From the NCBI RefSeq assembly GCF_030269605.1, contig NZ_BSTQ01000023.1, positions 1 through 64,000 of the forward strand: 64,000 bases of DNA, given 5' to 3'. A model generated the notes under the pieces. It did no database searches. It worked only from the letters and a program-made list of their open reading frames with translations, and was not told the DNA's origin. The translations under genes were made by a program, and so were the position numbers. Below are positions 18,701-29,643 of the stretch, piece by piece. Numbering within the stretch: position 1 is the first letter of the stretch; every line of letters begins with the position of its first letter. This stretch comes from Lentzea sp. NBRC 105346 (GTDB taxonomy: Bacteria; Actinomycetota; Actinomycetes; Mycobacteriales; Pseudonocardiaceae).

Positions 18701-18967
18701 CGCAAGCTGACCAAGCCGAACGCCGGTGACGACGGTAAGGACTCCGACGCCGATCCCGTCTCGGGCTGCACGCACGTCGTGAAGCTCGGCCGGGACAAGC
18801 GGGTGGACCTGACGCTCGACGCGGGTCTGCTGCCCAAGCCGGTCACGGCCCAGCCGCCGCTCGCCTCCACGGGTGCGACGATCTGGGGCTTCCTCGGGGC
18901 CGCGCTCAGCTTGTTGCTGGCCGGTGCGTTCCTGCTCCTGATGGGCAGGCGCCGCCGGGAGTCCTGA
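12719..18967 (+). CDS. giant SdrD_B-repeat surface protein B, LAxTG-anchored
   Basis: 2082 residues. Signal peptide 1-27 (cleavage near VQANA). A Cna-B-like domain with DVNGNGTYEQALEVGVAGA comes first (about 30-130). A large globular region (about 140-590) follows, with propeller-like segments such as QTGSVYGIGYRKQDKRIFSA and LGDLDVTEDGSELYVVNLND. Then come twelve SdrD_B repeats, the first divergent (NRVWFDTDGDGIQDGDEPAV), and a C-terminal LASTG, hydrophobic segment and GRRRRES tail. It is a paralogue of the upstream gene, with different head domains but a nearly shared repeat stalk. GTG start with AAGGAG upstream. Probably a long wall-anchored stalk or adhesin; ligand unknown. Confidence 0.88.
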   Translation: MKRPLAAALAALVAASSAVAMPVQANAGPGDGTLTVKVVRDVNGNGTYEQALEVGVAGASVLVTDPAGATAAGTTDAAGSVAVGLGSVTGGKYRVQVSPPAGSVLQPAPAGAGLESNTMFVDVSGGKNVTVTTGLWNPADYCQANPTLVTACQRATRKRDGSSNVDNGSRSLVSFPFTQRGDADATQIANQGQTGSVYGIGYRKQDKRIFSAALAKRLTNYGPAGPGGIYVTPAGGGATTTFATVPNAGTGAHNHGTNFDGPFFPFVGKQALGDLDVTEDGSELYVVNLNDKKLYAYDATGATASAPKGSWAIPGTACANAADWRPGALGIRDGKIYVGGVCSAQSSRNVADLKAVVMTFAGGTFSAPVLAKTLNFQRGMAKETRPNSNKWYPWTDNWDQTEVDDKHETYPSPFLTDIGIENDGDLVLDFRDRFGDQGGYKIPAPDGSGGEHETMTGGDLNRACLVNGAFVWEGTSAACPDNQTASNGGSEPASVVEYYPGEFYANSEGLGQHQETSQGGLALVYGQQRMPAIVLDPVAVRSGGVGWFDRTTGDMQNPQHSNSYQISKLENDPEGWGKANGLGDLEALCDLAPVQIGNRVWFDTDGDGIQDGDEPAVAGVKVTATPCAGGAALGTKTTNAKGEYYFGAADGLKAETCYNLAFDYSAVNTATLPGAPAAADLKWTVKEAGPDRVPDSNVDAAGKASVTTGKAGTADHTIDAGIVAKITNKLGDFVWIDTNRNDVQDSGEPGVQGVTVVLKDGSGNPIGSPKQTDASGKYLFDQLADGTYKVCFDLSTLPAQYAGYVYTTKDAPSDDAKDSDADPADGCTPPTTLGPQKREDLTLDAGLVPPNNKLGDYTWVDNNRNGLQDDGEPPVPGVTVTLKDGTGATVGSPKTTDAQGKYLFDQLPDGTYQVCFDFSTAPAEFQDYLLTKPNAGDDAKDSDADPATKCSATTTLGPNKREDLTLDAGIRPPNKLGDYVWIDTNKNGLQDDGEPPVPGVTVKLSDGKTTTTDAQGKYVFDKLPDGDYTVCFDIANMPAPVADYQVTKPAAGDPAKDSDADPATGCAPKTTLGIDKPEDLTIDMGLIPPVNRLGDYVWIDVNKDGLQDGSDIPVEGVTVKLNTGATTKTDAQGKYLFTDLPDGTYTVCFDIANLPDAVKDYKVTTKDAGDDAKDSDADPATGCVPPTTLGTGKREDLTLDMGLVSPPNKLGDFVWVDANRNGVQDAGEAPVPGVSVTLKDGSGNPVGQPVVTDAQGKYLFDNLPDGTYSVCFDMAKLPAPYTAYLPTRPDAGGDDAKDSDAGADGCTPPTSLGSAKREDITLDAGIRPPNKLGDFVWVDTNKNGIQDPGEPGVPGVTVKVGDKTTTTDPNGKYEFPDLPDGEYQVCFDIANMPAQYADYQVTKPNAGDDGVDSDADPATGCAPKVTLNVDKPEDPTIDMGLISPVNRLGDYVWIDVNNDGLQDATDKPVEGVTAKLLDGTGKELGTTKTDASGKYLFDNLADGTYKVCFDLKALPAAVADYKVTKQDAGDDAKDSDAGADGCTATTTLGTGKREDLTLDMGLVSPPNRLGDYVWVDTNKNGVQDSGEPGVPGVPVKLSDGKTTVTDPQGKYIFENLPDGKYSVCFGPMPAQYADYQYTKPNAGDDGVDSDADPATGCTPEVELGTGKRENLTLDAGISAPVNRLGDYVWIDANKNGLQDAGEKPVPDVPVKLSNGATTKTDASGKYLFSDLPDGTYSVCFGPMPAAVADYTFTKPNAGADATDSDADPATGCTLTTTLGVGKREDLTLDAGIFAPENYIGDLVWSDKNRNGLQDPDEPGLPGVPVRLYDPSGKPVGDPVKTGPDGKYAFDDIPDGTYKVCFEMGALPGDYAGYLATKPNAGDDAKDSDVDPASGCTPPVTVGVGKRVDHTVDLGIVSPMNRVGDFVWYDDNSNGLQDPNEPGVPGLPVYLQDGNGKPVASTKTDKDGKYLFTDLPDGEYKVCFNADPKTGLVAGRKLTKPNAGDDGKDSDADPVSGCTHVVKLGRDKRVDLTLDAGLLPKPVTAQPPLASTGATIWGFLGAALSLLLAGAFLLLMGRRRRES
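14503..18834 (+). repeat. twelve tandem SdrD_B repeats in protein B
   Basis: Units start near 14503, 14902, 15271, 15640, 15991, 16339, 16705, 17053, 17419, 17762, 18106 and 18478. Linkers of units 3-5 (GIRPP, GLIPPV, GLVSPP) repeat in units 6-8 (GIRPP, GLISPV, GLVSPP), and both triplets match units 3-5 of protein A. This reads as an internal duplication of a three-repeat block. Confidence 0.8.
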
Positions 18968-18974
18968 TTTAGTG

Positions 18975-19025
18975 CCGTTAAGGCCACCATCACTGCGCTC
19001 AACGCAGTGATGGTGGCCTTAACGG
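18975..19025. repeat. GGCCACC palindrome, copy 2 (TGCG loop type)
   Basis: A perfect 23-bp stem (18975-18997 with 19003-19025) and loop CTCAA. The left arm runs CCGTTAAGGCCACCATCAC then TGCG. It sits between the convergent surface-protein B and small secreted-protein genes, 7 and 4 bases from their stops, so it probably serves as a bidirectional terminator. Confidence 0.85.
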
Positions 19026-19029
19026 TGTT

Positions 19030-19422
19030 TCAGCCGAGCGGTTGTGAGTTGAGGGCCAGGTCGAAGTCCTCGGAACCGGGGTTCGACTTGACCACGCACG
19101 CGTGGAACAGGAAGTTGCCCGACGGCGGCACCGTCTGGCTGACGTTGCGCCCGGTCGTCTGGAAGACGAGCTGTGGCGCGCTCTGTGAGGACACCGAGAA
19201 GACCTGCCAGGTCAGGTCGGCGTTGCCGTTGGTGAAGCCGGAGATCTGCACGCCCTCCGCACTGCTCGGGGAGAGTGGGCCCACACACGTGGTGGCGCCC
19301 CGCACGATGGTGCCGAAAGCGCGTTTCTGGTCGATGGACGTAGTGGTCTGCGCGGAGGCGACCGCGGCGCTGCCGGTGAGCACGACGCCGACGACCGCCA
19401 GCCAGCTGGCCAGTCGTTTCAC
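19030..19422 (-). CDS. small secreted protein, unknown function
   Basis: A 130-residue protein with a clear signal peptide (VKRLASWLAVVGVVLTGSAA, cleavage after ASA near residue 27). The mature part is about 100 residues, predicted beta-rich, with two cysteines (TTCVGPLS and FHACVVKS) likely to form a disulfide. The GTG at 19422 is preferred because it starts exactly at the signal peptide and follows GAGGGGG. I do not recognise a named family. It converges on surface protein B with a palindrome between them. Confidence 0.65.
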   Translation of the reverse strand: MKRLASWLAVVGVVLTGSAAVASAQTTTSIDQKRAFGTIVRGATTCVGPLSPSSAEGVQISGFTNGNADLTWQVFSVSSQSAPQLVFQTTGRNVSQTVPPSGNFLFHACVVKSNPGSEDFDLALNSQPLG

Positions 19423-19571
19423 CGTTACCCCCTCGGGGAGTTCGTGTCGGCGCCTCGACGCTAGACCCGCGCGATTGGGCTGTTGGTGGGACGTTCGGCC
19501 GATCTCCAGGCACCCGTTGGCCTTTCGGTGCGACTCTGATTGGAGGGAGCGCAAACGGAGGGGGAATCCAC

Positions 19572-20336
19572 ATGCGTTATCGACCGATGGACACCGACCC
19601 TGCTGACCCGCGTCTTGGCCGGTATGTGCCGGACGACTGGCGTCACGTCGACAGCTATCCGCTGAGTGCCCTGGAGGCGCCGCCGACCCGCGTGCCCGTG
19701 GTGATCGGCGTCAACTGGTACGCCGAGATGGACAAGCCGGCGAAGGACGAGCGGTCCGGTGAGCTGTTCCTCGCGCGGGACAAGAAGCTGAGCCGCATCC
19801 GGGGCGGGCACTGCGTGTGCCTCGAGCCCGGCGAGGGACCGGACCAGACGGAGTGGCAGAAGTTCTACGACCAGGGGCAGGAGGGCGCCTGCGTCGGGTT
19901 CGGGTGGTCGCGCGCCATGTCGATCCTCAACGGCGGGAAGTACGCCGCGCGCTGGTTGTGGTCGCGGGCAAAGGAGAAGGACGAGTGGCCGGAGACCAAG
20001 CCCGGTGACAACGAGGGCACGTCGGTGCGCGCGGCCGGCGAGCAGCTGGTGGCGCTCGGGCACGTGCCGTGGCAGGAGTCGTATGCGGCGGACGACTACC
20101 AGAAGCGGTTCGGGTACAAAGCCGAGGCACAGCACGGGATCGCGGCGTTCCGGTGGGCCAAGACCGTGGACGAGGTGCACGCCGTGCTCGGCAACAAGCG
20201 GGCTGACGAACTCGGTGCCGTGCCGATCCTCAACTCGTGGGGCACCGGTTACCCGATCCGGGTGTGGCTGCCCGACGAGGTGTTCGCGCGGTTGATCAGC
20301 GAGGACGGCGAGATCGCCGTCCCCACCGACCGCTAG
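19572..20336 (+). CDS. papain-like (C1-type) protein with reordered catalytic segments
   Basis: 254 residues, no signal peptide. Motifs of actinobacterial/phage C1-like peptidases are present: YDQGQEGACVGFGWSRAMS (Q101 or Q103, C107), EGTSVRAAGE (149-156), VVIGVNWYAEM (43-53), RGGHC (H80) and ILNSWGTGYP (N221). In ordinary C1 enzymes the order is Gln/Cys, then the VVIG-NWY/GGH block, then Asn-Ser-Trp-Gly. Here the VVIG-NWY/GGH block precedes the Cys. All four catalytic-type residues remain, so activity is plausible but unproven. The ATG has GGAGGGGG upstream. The substrate is unknown. Confidence 0.65.
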   Translation: MRYRPMDTDPADPRLGRYVPDDWRHVDSYPLSALEAPPTRVPVVIGVNWYAEMDKPAKDERSGELFLARDKKLSRIRGGHCVCLEPGEGPDQTEWQKFYDQGQEGACVGFGWSRAMSILNGGKYAARWLWSRAKEKDEWPETKPGDNEGTSVRAAGEQLVALGHVPWQESYAADDYQKRFGYKAEAQHGIAAFRWAKTVDEVHAVLGNKRADELGAVPILNSWGTGYPIRVWLPDEVFARLISEDGEIAVPTDR

Positions 20337-20383
20337 CGAACGTGACGTTCGGGGACATAGAAGTCCCTGAACGTCACGTTCGC
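20336..20383. terminator. GCGAACGTGACGTTC hairpin between convergent genes
   Basis: Stem GCGAACGTGACGTTC (20336-20350)/GAACGTCACGTTCGC (20369-20383), extended by GGGAC/GTCCC across a G-T pair, loop ATAGAA. The sequence is unrelated to the GGCCACC palindromes but occupies the same kind of position, between the convergent papain-like gene and glgB. A bidirectional terminator is likely. Confidence 0.75.
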
Positions 20384-20390
20384 TGGTCGG

Positions 20391-22721
20391 TCAGATCGCT
20401 TCGGTGGGTTTGTCGGTGGCGGACCGAGGTGGCTCGGGGCGGGCGATTTCGGAAGGGGCGGGCCGCTCGGCGCCGGTGCCCAGTGGCTCGGCCTCGGCGA
20501 TCTCCGAGGGGTCGGGCCACTCGGCCGCCAGGGCCTCCTCGGCCGCCGCCGGGGTTGCCTCGACCGTGGGCGTGGGCTCGTGCTCCGGCATCAGGTAGAG
20601 CACGCCGGCCGGCGGGAGCTGCAGGACCGCCGACGCCGGGCGGCCGTGCCACGGCTTCTCCTCGGCGACCACGCCGCCCATGTTGCCGACCCCGGAACCG
20701 CCGTACACCGCGGCATCGGTGTTCACGACCTCGCGCCAGCGTCCGGCGAGCGGCAGACCCACGCGGTAGTCGTGGTGTGGCATGCCGGAGAAGTTGGCGA
20801 CACAGGCGAGCACGGAGCCGTCCTCGCCGATCCGCAGGAACGACAACACGTTGCCGCCGGAGTCGTTGGCGTCGATCCACGAGAACCCGTGCGGCGTCAC
20901 GTCCGCGGAGTACAGCGCGGGCGACGAGCGGTACACGGAGTTCAGGTCGCGCATCAGGGACTGAATTCCGGCGTGCAAAGGCTGATCCGTGAGGTGCCAG
21001 TCCAGCGAACGCGACTCGGACCACTCCTGCTGCTGACCGAACTCGCCGCCCATGAACAGCAGCTGCTTGCCGGGGTGCGCCCACATGAACGCCAGCAACG
21101 AGCGCACGCCGGCGGCCTTGTTCCAGTCGTCGCCGGGCATCCGGCCCCATAGCGAGCCCTTGCCGTGCACTACCTCGTCGTGCGACAGCGGCAGCACGAA
21201 GTTCTCGCTCCACGCGTACACCAGCGAGAACGTCATCTCGTTGTGGTGGTACGACCGGTGAATGGGTTCGCGCGACAGGTAGTGCAGCGTGTCGTGCATC
21301 CAGCCCATGTTCCACTTGAAGCCGAACCCGAGGCCGCCCAGGTGCGTCGGCCGCGTCACGCCGGGCCACGCGGTGGACTCCTCGGCGACCATCACGACAC
21401 CGGGGTGGCGCCGGTAGACGGTCGCGTTGAGCTCCTGCAGGAACCGCACCGCGTCGAGGTTCTCGCGGCCGCCGAACTCGTTGGGCAGCCAACCGCCGTC
21501 CGGGCGGGAGTAGTCGAGGTAGAGCATCGACGCGACGGCGTCCACGCGCAGGCCGTCGAGGTGGAACTCCTCGATCCAGTACAGGGCGTTGGCCACGAGG
21601 AAGTTGCGGACCTCGTTGCGGCCGAAGTCGAAGACGTACGTGCCCCAGTCGAGCTGCTCGCCGCGGCGCGGGTCCGCGTGCTCGTAGAGCGGCGTGCCGT
21701 CGAACCGCGCCAGGGCCCACTCGTCCTTCGGGAAGTGCGCGGGCACCCAGTCGACGATCACGCCGATTCCGGCCTGGTGCAACGTGTCCACGAAGTGCCG
21801 GAAGTCGTCCGGCGAGCCGAAGCGGGACGTCGGCGCGTAGTACGACGTCACCTGGTAGCCCCACGAACCGCCGAACGGGTGCTCGGCGACGGGCAGTAGC
21901 TCCACGTGCGTGAAGCCCAGGTCCTTCACGTACTCGGCGAGCTGAACGGCCAGCTCCCGGTACCCGAGACCGGGCCGCCACGAGCCGAGGTGCACCTCGT
22001 AGATCGACATCGCCGCGCCCGCCCACTGCGTGGCCTCGCGCCGCGTCTCCCACTCCGCGTCGCGCCAGCGGTAGGTCGACTGCGTCACGACCGACGCGGT
22101 CGCCGGGGGAGTCTCGGTGGCGAACGCCAGCGGGTCGGCCTTCTCGTGCCAGCGGCCGTCCTTGCCGAGAATCCGGAACTTGTAACGGGATCCGACCGGC
22201 ACGTTCGGGATGAAGATCTCCCAGACGCCCGAGGAACCCATGGAGCGCAACGGGTTCGCGCGGCCGTCCCAGCCGTCGAAGTCACCGGTGACGCGCACGC
22301 CGTTCGCGTTCGGCGCCCACACGGAGAACGAGACGCCCGAGACCGCACCGGTCGGTGTGTCGTACGTGCGCACGTGCGCGCCCAGTACGTCCCAGAGCCG
22401 CTCGTGACGGCCCTCGCCGATCAGGTGCAGGTCCAGCTCGCCGACGGTGGGCAGCCAGCGGTACGGGTCGTCGACCTCGACGAGGTTGCCGTGGTAGTCG
22501 ATCTCCAGTCGGTAGTCGCCGGGATGTTCGGGCAGCTCGCCCTCGAACAGGCCCTCGCGCAACCGGGAGAGCTCGATGCGCTTGTCGCCGGCCAGCACGG
22601 CGACCGACGCGGCCCCCGGCCGGAACGCGCGGGCGACGACCTTGTCGCCGACGTGGTGCACACCCAGCACCGAGTGCGGGTCGTGGTGCGATCCCGCCAG
22701 GATCCGATCCAGGTCGTTCAC
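20391..22721 (-). CDS. glgB: 1,4-alpha-glucan branching enzyme GlgB
   Basis: 776 residues, GH13 subfamily 9. It makes alpha-1,6 branches in the linear glucan produced by GlgE. Order: N-terminal modules (1-220, including [10 protein letters not shown] and the CBM48 region [20 protein letters not shown]), the catalytic barrel with [14 protein letters not shown] (nucleophile Asp near 393), [14 protein letters not shown] (acid/base Glu) and [13 protein letters not shown], then a C-terminal beta domain. A low-complexity Pro/Glu/Ala tail of about 55 residues follows the usual end. The GTG at 22721 is chosen because GGAGG lies just upstream and it starts one base after the mak stop. Last gene of the glgE operon. 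Confidence 0.95.
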   Translation of the reverse strand: MNDLDRILAGSHHDPHSVLGVHHVGDKVVARAFRPGAASVAVLAGDKRIELSRLREGLFEGELPEHPGDYRLEIDYHGNLVEVDDPYRWLPTVGELDLHLIGEGRHERLWDVLGAHVRTYDTPTGAVSGVSFSVWAPNANGVRVTGDFDGWDGRANPLRSMGSSGVWEIFIPNVPVGSRYKFRILGKDGRWHEKADPLAFATETPPATASVVTQSTYRWRDAEWETRREATQWAGAAMSIYEVHLGSWRPGLGYRELAVQLAEYVKDLGFTHVELLPVAEHPFGGSWGYQVTSYYAPTSRFGSPDDFRHFVDTLHQAGIGVIVDWVPAHFPKDEWALARFDGTPLYEHADPRRGEQLDWGTYVFDFGRNEVRNFLVANALYWIEEFHLDGLRVDAVASMLYLDYSRPDGGWLPNEFGGRENLDAVRFLQELNATVYRRHPGVVMVAEESTAWPGVTRPTHLGGLGFGFKWNMGWMHDTLHYLSREPIHRSYHHNEMTFSLVYAWSENFVLPLSHDEVVHGKGSLWGRMPGDDWNKAAGVRSLLAFMWAHPGKQLLFMGGEFGQQQEWSESRSLDWHLTDQPLHAGIQSLMRDLNSVYRSSPALYSADVTPHGFSWIDANDSGGNVLSFLRIGEDGSVLACVANFSGMPHHDYRVGLPLAGRWREVVNTDAAVYGGSGVGNMGGVVAEEKPWHGRPASAVLQLPPAGVLYLMPEHEPTPTVEATPAAAEEALAAEWPDPSEIAEAEPLGTGAERPAPSEIARPEPPRSATDKPTEAI

Positions 22722-22722
22722 G

Positions 22723-24035
22723 TCACTCGCCTCCACTGGTGATCCGGGCGATCGACGACAGCGGGATCGTCAACCACTCCGGCCGGTTCGCGTGCTCGTA
22801 CGCGACCTCGTATACCGCCTTGTCCAGCTCGAACGCCTTCAACAGGTACTCGTTCGCGCGCGGGTCGGCGGCCACCTCCGCGTAGCCGTCGCAGAACGCC
22901 GTGCGGTTGCGCTTCGCCCACTCCAGCGCGCGGTAGGCGAGCTGGTCGTCGTCCTGGCCCACCAGCATCTGGTGTGCCGCGTAGTCGAAGGATCGCAGCA
23001 TTCCGGCCACGTCGCGCAACGGCGAGCGCATCGCCAGGCGTTCGGACATCGGCGCCGCGGGCTCGCCCTCGAAGTCGATCAGCAGCCAGCCCTGCACGGT
23101 CCGCAGCACCTGACCCAGGTGCAGGTCGCCGTGGATGTGCTGGATCGGCACGTCGCCGATGTGCTCGCGGGCCTGTTCGAACGTCGCCCGCAACGCGGCC
23201 TCGTGCTCGCCCAGCTCCGGCACCGACCGCAGCACACTGTCCAAACGGGACTGCATGCCCGCGATGGCAGCCGCGATCTCCTCGGCCCCCGCGGTCTGGG
23301 TGCCGAGCGCGCGTGCCAGGTCGGCGTGCACGGACGCGACCGCGTTGCCGAGGCGGCAGGCCTCGGCGGCGAAGTCGCCGCCGACCTCGTCGGCGTGCAG
23401 GTCGGCCTCGGCCATCAGGTCGCGCACGCTCGTGGTGGCCATGGCCCAGCCCTCGACGGCGTCCGGCATGTACTCCTGCAGCATGCCCAGCGTCACCGGC
23501 GTGCCGTCGAGATCGGTGCTGATCGACCCGAGCGGCTGCGCGATGTGCGTGCTGCCCGCCTGCCGCAACGCGCGGTGCAGCACCAGGTCCGGGTTCTCGC
23601 CCGGCGACAGCTTGCGGAACAGCTTCAGGATGTACTGCTGGCCGTAGATCACCGAGGTGTTGGACTGCTCGACGCCGATCGGCCGGCCGCGCAGTTCCGT
23701 GCGCAGCTCGGTGTCCGGCTCGTGCGCGAACACGAGGTCGCCGACGCGCTCGCCGCGCGCCATCAGGTCGAGCAGCACGCCGTTGAGCTCCGGGTCGGCC
23801 GCCGAGTCGAACTGCTCGGCGTGCTCGGACACCAGCAGCTGGTACGGCGAGGACCGGTCGTCCTGCTCGACCTCGACGATCACGTGCACCAGGTCGTCGC
23901 TCAGCACCGTCGTCCGAAGTGGACGGACGGCGGTGACGTGCCGGTCCTTGCCCCCGAACCAGCGCAGGTTCGGCAACAGGTCGGGCAGCGCGGTGACCAG
24001 CTTCTCCACGAGTTCCGTCGGTTCGATCATCCGCA

Positions 24036-24036
<1 letters not shown>
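22723..24036 (-). CDS. mak: maltokinase (Mak/Pep2)
   Basis: 437 residues. It phosphorylates maltose with ATP to give maltose-1-phosphate, the GlgE substrate. N-terminal cap ([14 protein letters not shown]), then an aminoglycoside-phosphotransferase-like kinase core with [13 protein letters not shown] (catalytic Asp near residue 305) and LIDFEGEP (metal-binding Asp). The stop of treS and the ATG overlap as TGATG at 24036, and glgB begins one base after the stop, so all three should be translated as a unit. In some actinobacteria TreS and Mak are fused; here they are separate. Confidence 0.93.
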
Positions 24037-25850
<1,814 letters not shown>

Positions 25851-25884
25851 TGTGTTCCCACCTCGTCGGGGGCGGTTTGTACAC

Positions 25885-27861
<1,977 letters not shown>

Positions 27862-28054
27862 GCGCAGCGCCCCTCTCGCCGTGTTTGTGCCAATCCTGCC
27901 TTGCTCGATCCAGCAGGCCTTCATCGGGGGAGGCCGTCTTCTGTTCGTACCCCGTCCTAGTCGATCGCACACCCTTGGTCGTCACGTGTCCAGGGGAGGT
28001 CTCGAAAACTGGTGACGACGATTCCGGAGGAGGGGCGGAACGTGCGAGATCCTC

Positions 28055-28219
28055 ATGTCAGGCGTGCGGCCGAAGATCGCCCCGGAGCAGGCGTGGGGGC
28101 GGTACCGTGCCGGTGTGGACGAGTCGCGGGACGTTGATCGACGGCGCCTTCAGCGCGACGAGCTGCTCGCGTCGATCGTGGCCGAGGACGCGGACCTCCT
28201 CGAACGCCTGGCCCGGTGA
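28055..28219 (+). CDS. possible 54-residue protein
   Basis: A short reading frame reading MSGVRPKIAPEQAWGRYRAG, then a charged helical stretch ending LLASIVAEDADLLERLAR. Third positions are strongly G/C as in neighbouring genes, and the composition (Arg/Asp/Glu/Leu, amphipathic) is protein-like. It lies in the gap between divergent glgE and the convergent end of the pgs-like operon, 12 bases from that operon's last stop. No strong ribosome site precedes the ATG (only GAG); GGAGGAGGGG is 19 bases away. Function unknown; could be a fragment or spurious. Confidence 0.4.
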   Translation: MSGVRPKIAPEQAWGRYRAGVDESRDVDRRRLQRDELLASIVAEDADLLERLAR

Positions 28220-28231
28220 TCGATCCGCCCC

Positions 28232-29149
28232 TCAGAGGCGGCGTGCGGCGCGCAGCACCAGCCCCGTGTCGTCGGTCAACGCCGGCCCAGCCGTCTTCTT
28301 CCGGCTGGCGATCAAACTCGGCCGCCCGGCCCGATCGAGCCCGGTGAAGATCCCGACCAGGTCAGCCTCCCCCTGCCCCCGCACGGACACCCCGAAAAAC
28401 AGCAGGTCACCGGGCTGCAGCACGAGCCGCTCGGGCGCCACAGCCGTCCCGAGCGAGGCCATCTCCTTGAGCGACCGAGGCAGCCCCGGCCCGGACGAAC
28501 CGCGCAACGGATACCCGAGCCGATACCCGTAGACGAGCCGCACGAACCCGGCCGGATCGACCGTCCCGTACTGGTCCGGCGCAGGAGTGGCGGTCGTCCC
28601 GTCCGGGAAGGTCCAGTTCACCCCGAGGTAGTCGGTGAAGTCGCCCTTGCCGAACGCCGCGTCGCCGCGGAACCGCACGGCCTTGCCGTCGGTGGCAGAA
28701 ACCGCGCCCTCGAGGTACTGGGCCGCGACGGCGAGTACGTCGTCGGAGCGGTCGGCGAGCGCGCGGTCCAGCCAGGGGCGGAACCAGTCCTGTTTGTCCA
28801 GGTCACGCTGCCACGGCTGGGGCAGTAGCCGGACCCACGACGGGGTCGTGGCGACCGCGCGGGGGCGGGCCGGTTCGGCGAAGGTGCGCGCCGGTCCGAT
28901 GAGGACGGCCGTGCGGGCGCCGTCGGTGAACGTCGCCACGATCGCGCCGCGGTCGTCGCGGACGACTGTGCGTGCGGGGGCGGTCAGGCGTTCGTAGCGG
29001 TAGGCCCTGGCCGGTTCGGGCAGGCTGCGGATGCGGGCGACGGCCTCGTGCCCCGACCGTTCCTGGTCGTGGGTGACGGCGAGGTAGCCGACGGCCGCGC
29101 CGGATGAAGCGATCACCACAGAGACGACGGCCAGGTGCAGCAGACGCAT
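28232..29149 (-). CDS. membrane-anchored NlpC/P60-like protein, catalytic residues lost
   Basis: 305 residues. An N-terminal signal anchor (4-23) precedes an extracellular region of about 160 residues with a predicted SH3-like beta section (VVRDDRGAIVATFTDG), then an NlpC/P60-like fold. The Asp-Cys-Ser-Gly-Phe motif of active enzymes reads D198-P-A-G-F here, and the histidine expected in the H-V-G-I-Y strand is L264 (ADLVGIFTG). QPGDLLFFG (245-253) is canonical. Catalysis by the usual Cys/His pair is therefore excluded; a binding or structural role is inferred. It follows pgsC by 11 bases with GAGGGG upstream. Active NlpC/P60 enzymes degrade gamma-glutamyl bonds, including poly-gamma-glutamate. 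Confidence 0.7.
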   Translation of the reverse strand: MRLLHLAVVSVVIASSGAAVGYLAVTHDQERSGHEAVARIRSLPEPARAYRYERLTAPARTVVRDDRGAIVATFTDGARTAVLIGPARTFAEPARPRAVATTPSWVRLLPQPWQRDLDKQDWFRPWLDRALADRSDDVLAVAAQYLEGAVSATDGKAVRFRGDAAFGKGDFTDYLGVNWTFPDGTTATPAPDQYGTVDPAGFVRLVYGYRLGYPLRGSSGPGLPRSLKEMASLGTAVAPERLVLQPGDLLFFGVSVRGQGEADLVGIFTGLDRAGRPSLIASRKKTAGPALTDDTGLVLRAARRL

Positions 29150-29160
29150 GATGAAACCCC

Positions 29161-29643
29161 TCAGACCGTCGGGACCATGCCGACGAGCACACCGCTCACC
29201 AGCACGCCGTAGGTGACGAGGCTGACCGCCCCGGTCGCGATCACGGTCGCGGCGGGCGGTTGCCGCACCAGTTGGTAGGCGATCAGGCCCGGCACCACGA
29301 ACCCGAGCGTCTCGTGCACGTAGAGCAGCGGGTAGTCGTTCTGGATGAGGATGAACAACGAGGTCTGCAGCAGCACGCTCAACAGCACCACGGCCGCGAA
29401 CAGGCGCTTGCCGTAGAGGATCACGGCGCGCTGCAGCCCCTTCGTGCCGACGTAGGTCAGCGCGGTCATCAGCACCACGATCGCCGCGCGCCGGTAGTCC
29501 TCGACCATCGTCAGCGCCAGCCAGCCCGGGGTGATCATGCCGCCGGGCGAGAGGTTGGACGTGAGGTAGCACGTCAGCGAGAACAGCAGGCCCAGCGCCA
29601 GGCCGAGTGCCGCCACCTCGGGCTGCAGGCTGCCACTGATCAT
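29161..29643 (-). CDS. pgsC: poly-gamma-glutamate synthesis membrane protein PgsC/CapC-like
   Basis: 160 residues, almost entirely membrane-spanning (about five segments), the size and character of CapC/PgsC. Recognisable segments are ALGLALGLLFSLTCYLTSN, LSPGGMITPGWLAL and YVHETLGFVVPGLIAYQL. In Bacillus, PgsC partners PgsB to form the ATP-dependent ligase that builds poly-gamma-glutamate at the membrane. Its ATG overlaps the pgsB stop (29640-29643), the same coupling as in Bacillus. Confidence 0.85.
   Translation of the reverse strand: MISGSLQPEVAALGLALGLLFSLTCYLTSNLSPGGMITPGWLALTMVEDYRRAAIVVLMTALTYVGTKGLQRAVILYGKRLFAAVVLLSVLLQTSLFILIQNDYPLLYVHETLGFVVPGLIAYQLVRQPPAATVIATGAVSLVTYGVLVSGVLVGMVPTV

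Noticed and set aside
12617-18775. A 2052-residue leftward reading frame opposite surface protein B
   Set aside because: Same reason; the rightward frame has a signal peptide, repeats and a sorting signal, while this frame has none.
9101-18834. Could the protein repeats be a CRISPR array or DNA satellite?
   Set aside because: Units are about 350 bp, in frame, and differ mainly at synonymous or conservative positions, so they are coding repeats.
27885-28532. 215-residue rightward frame running from the glgE leader into the NlpC/P60-like gene
   Set aside because: It overlaps two supported genes antisense and is Arg/Ser/Pro-rich; only the separate short frame at 28055-28219 was kept, at low confidence.
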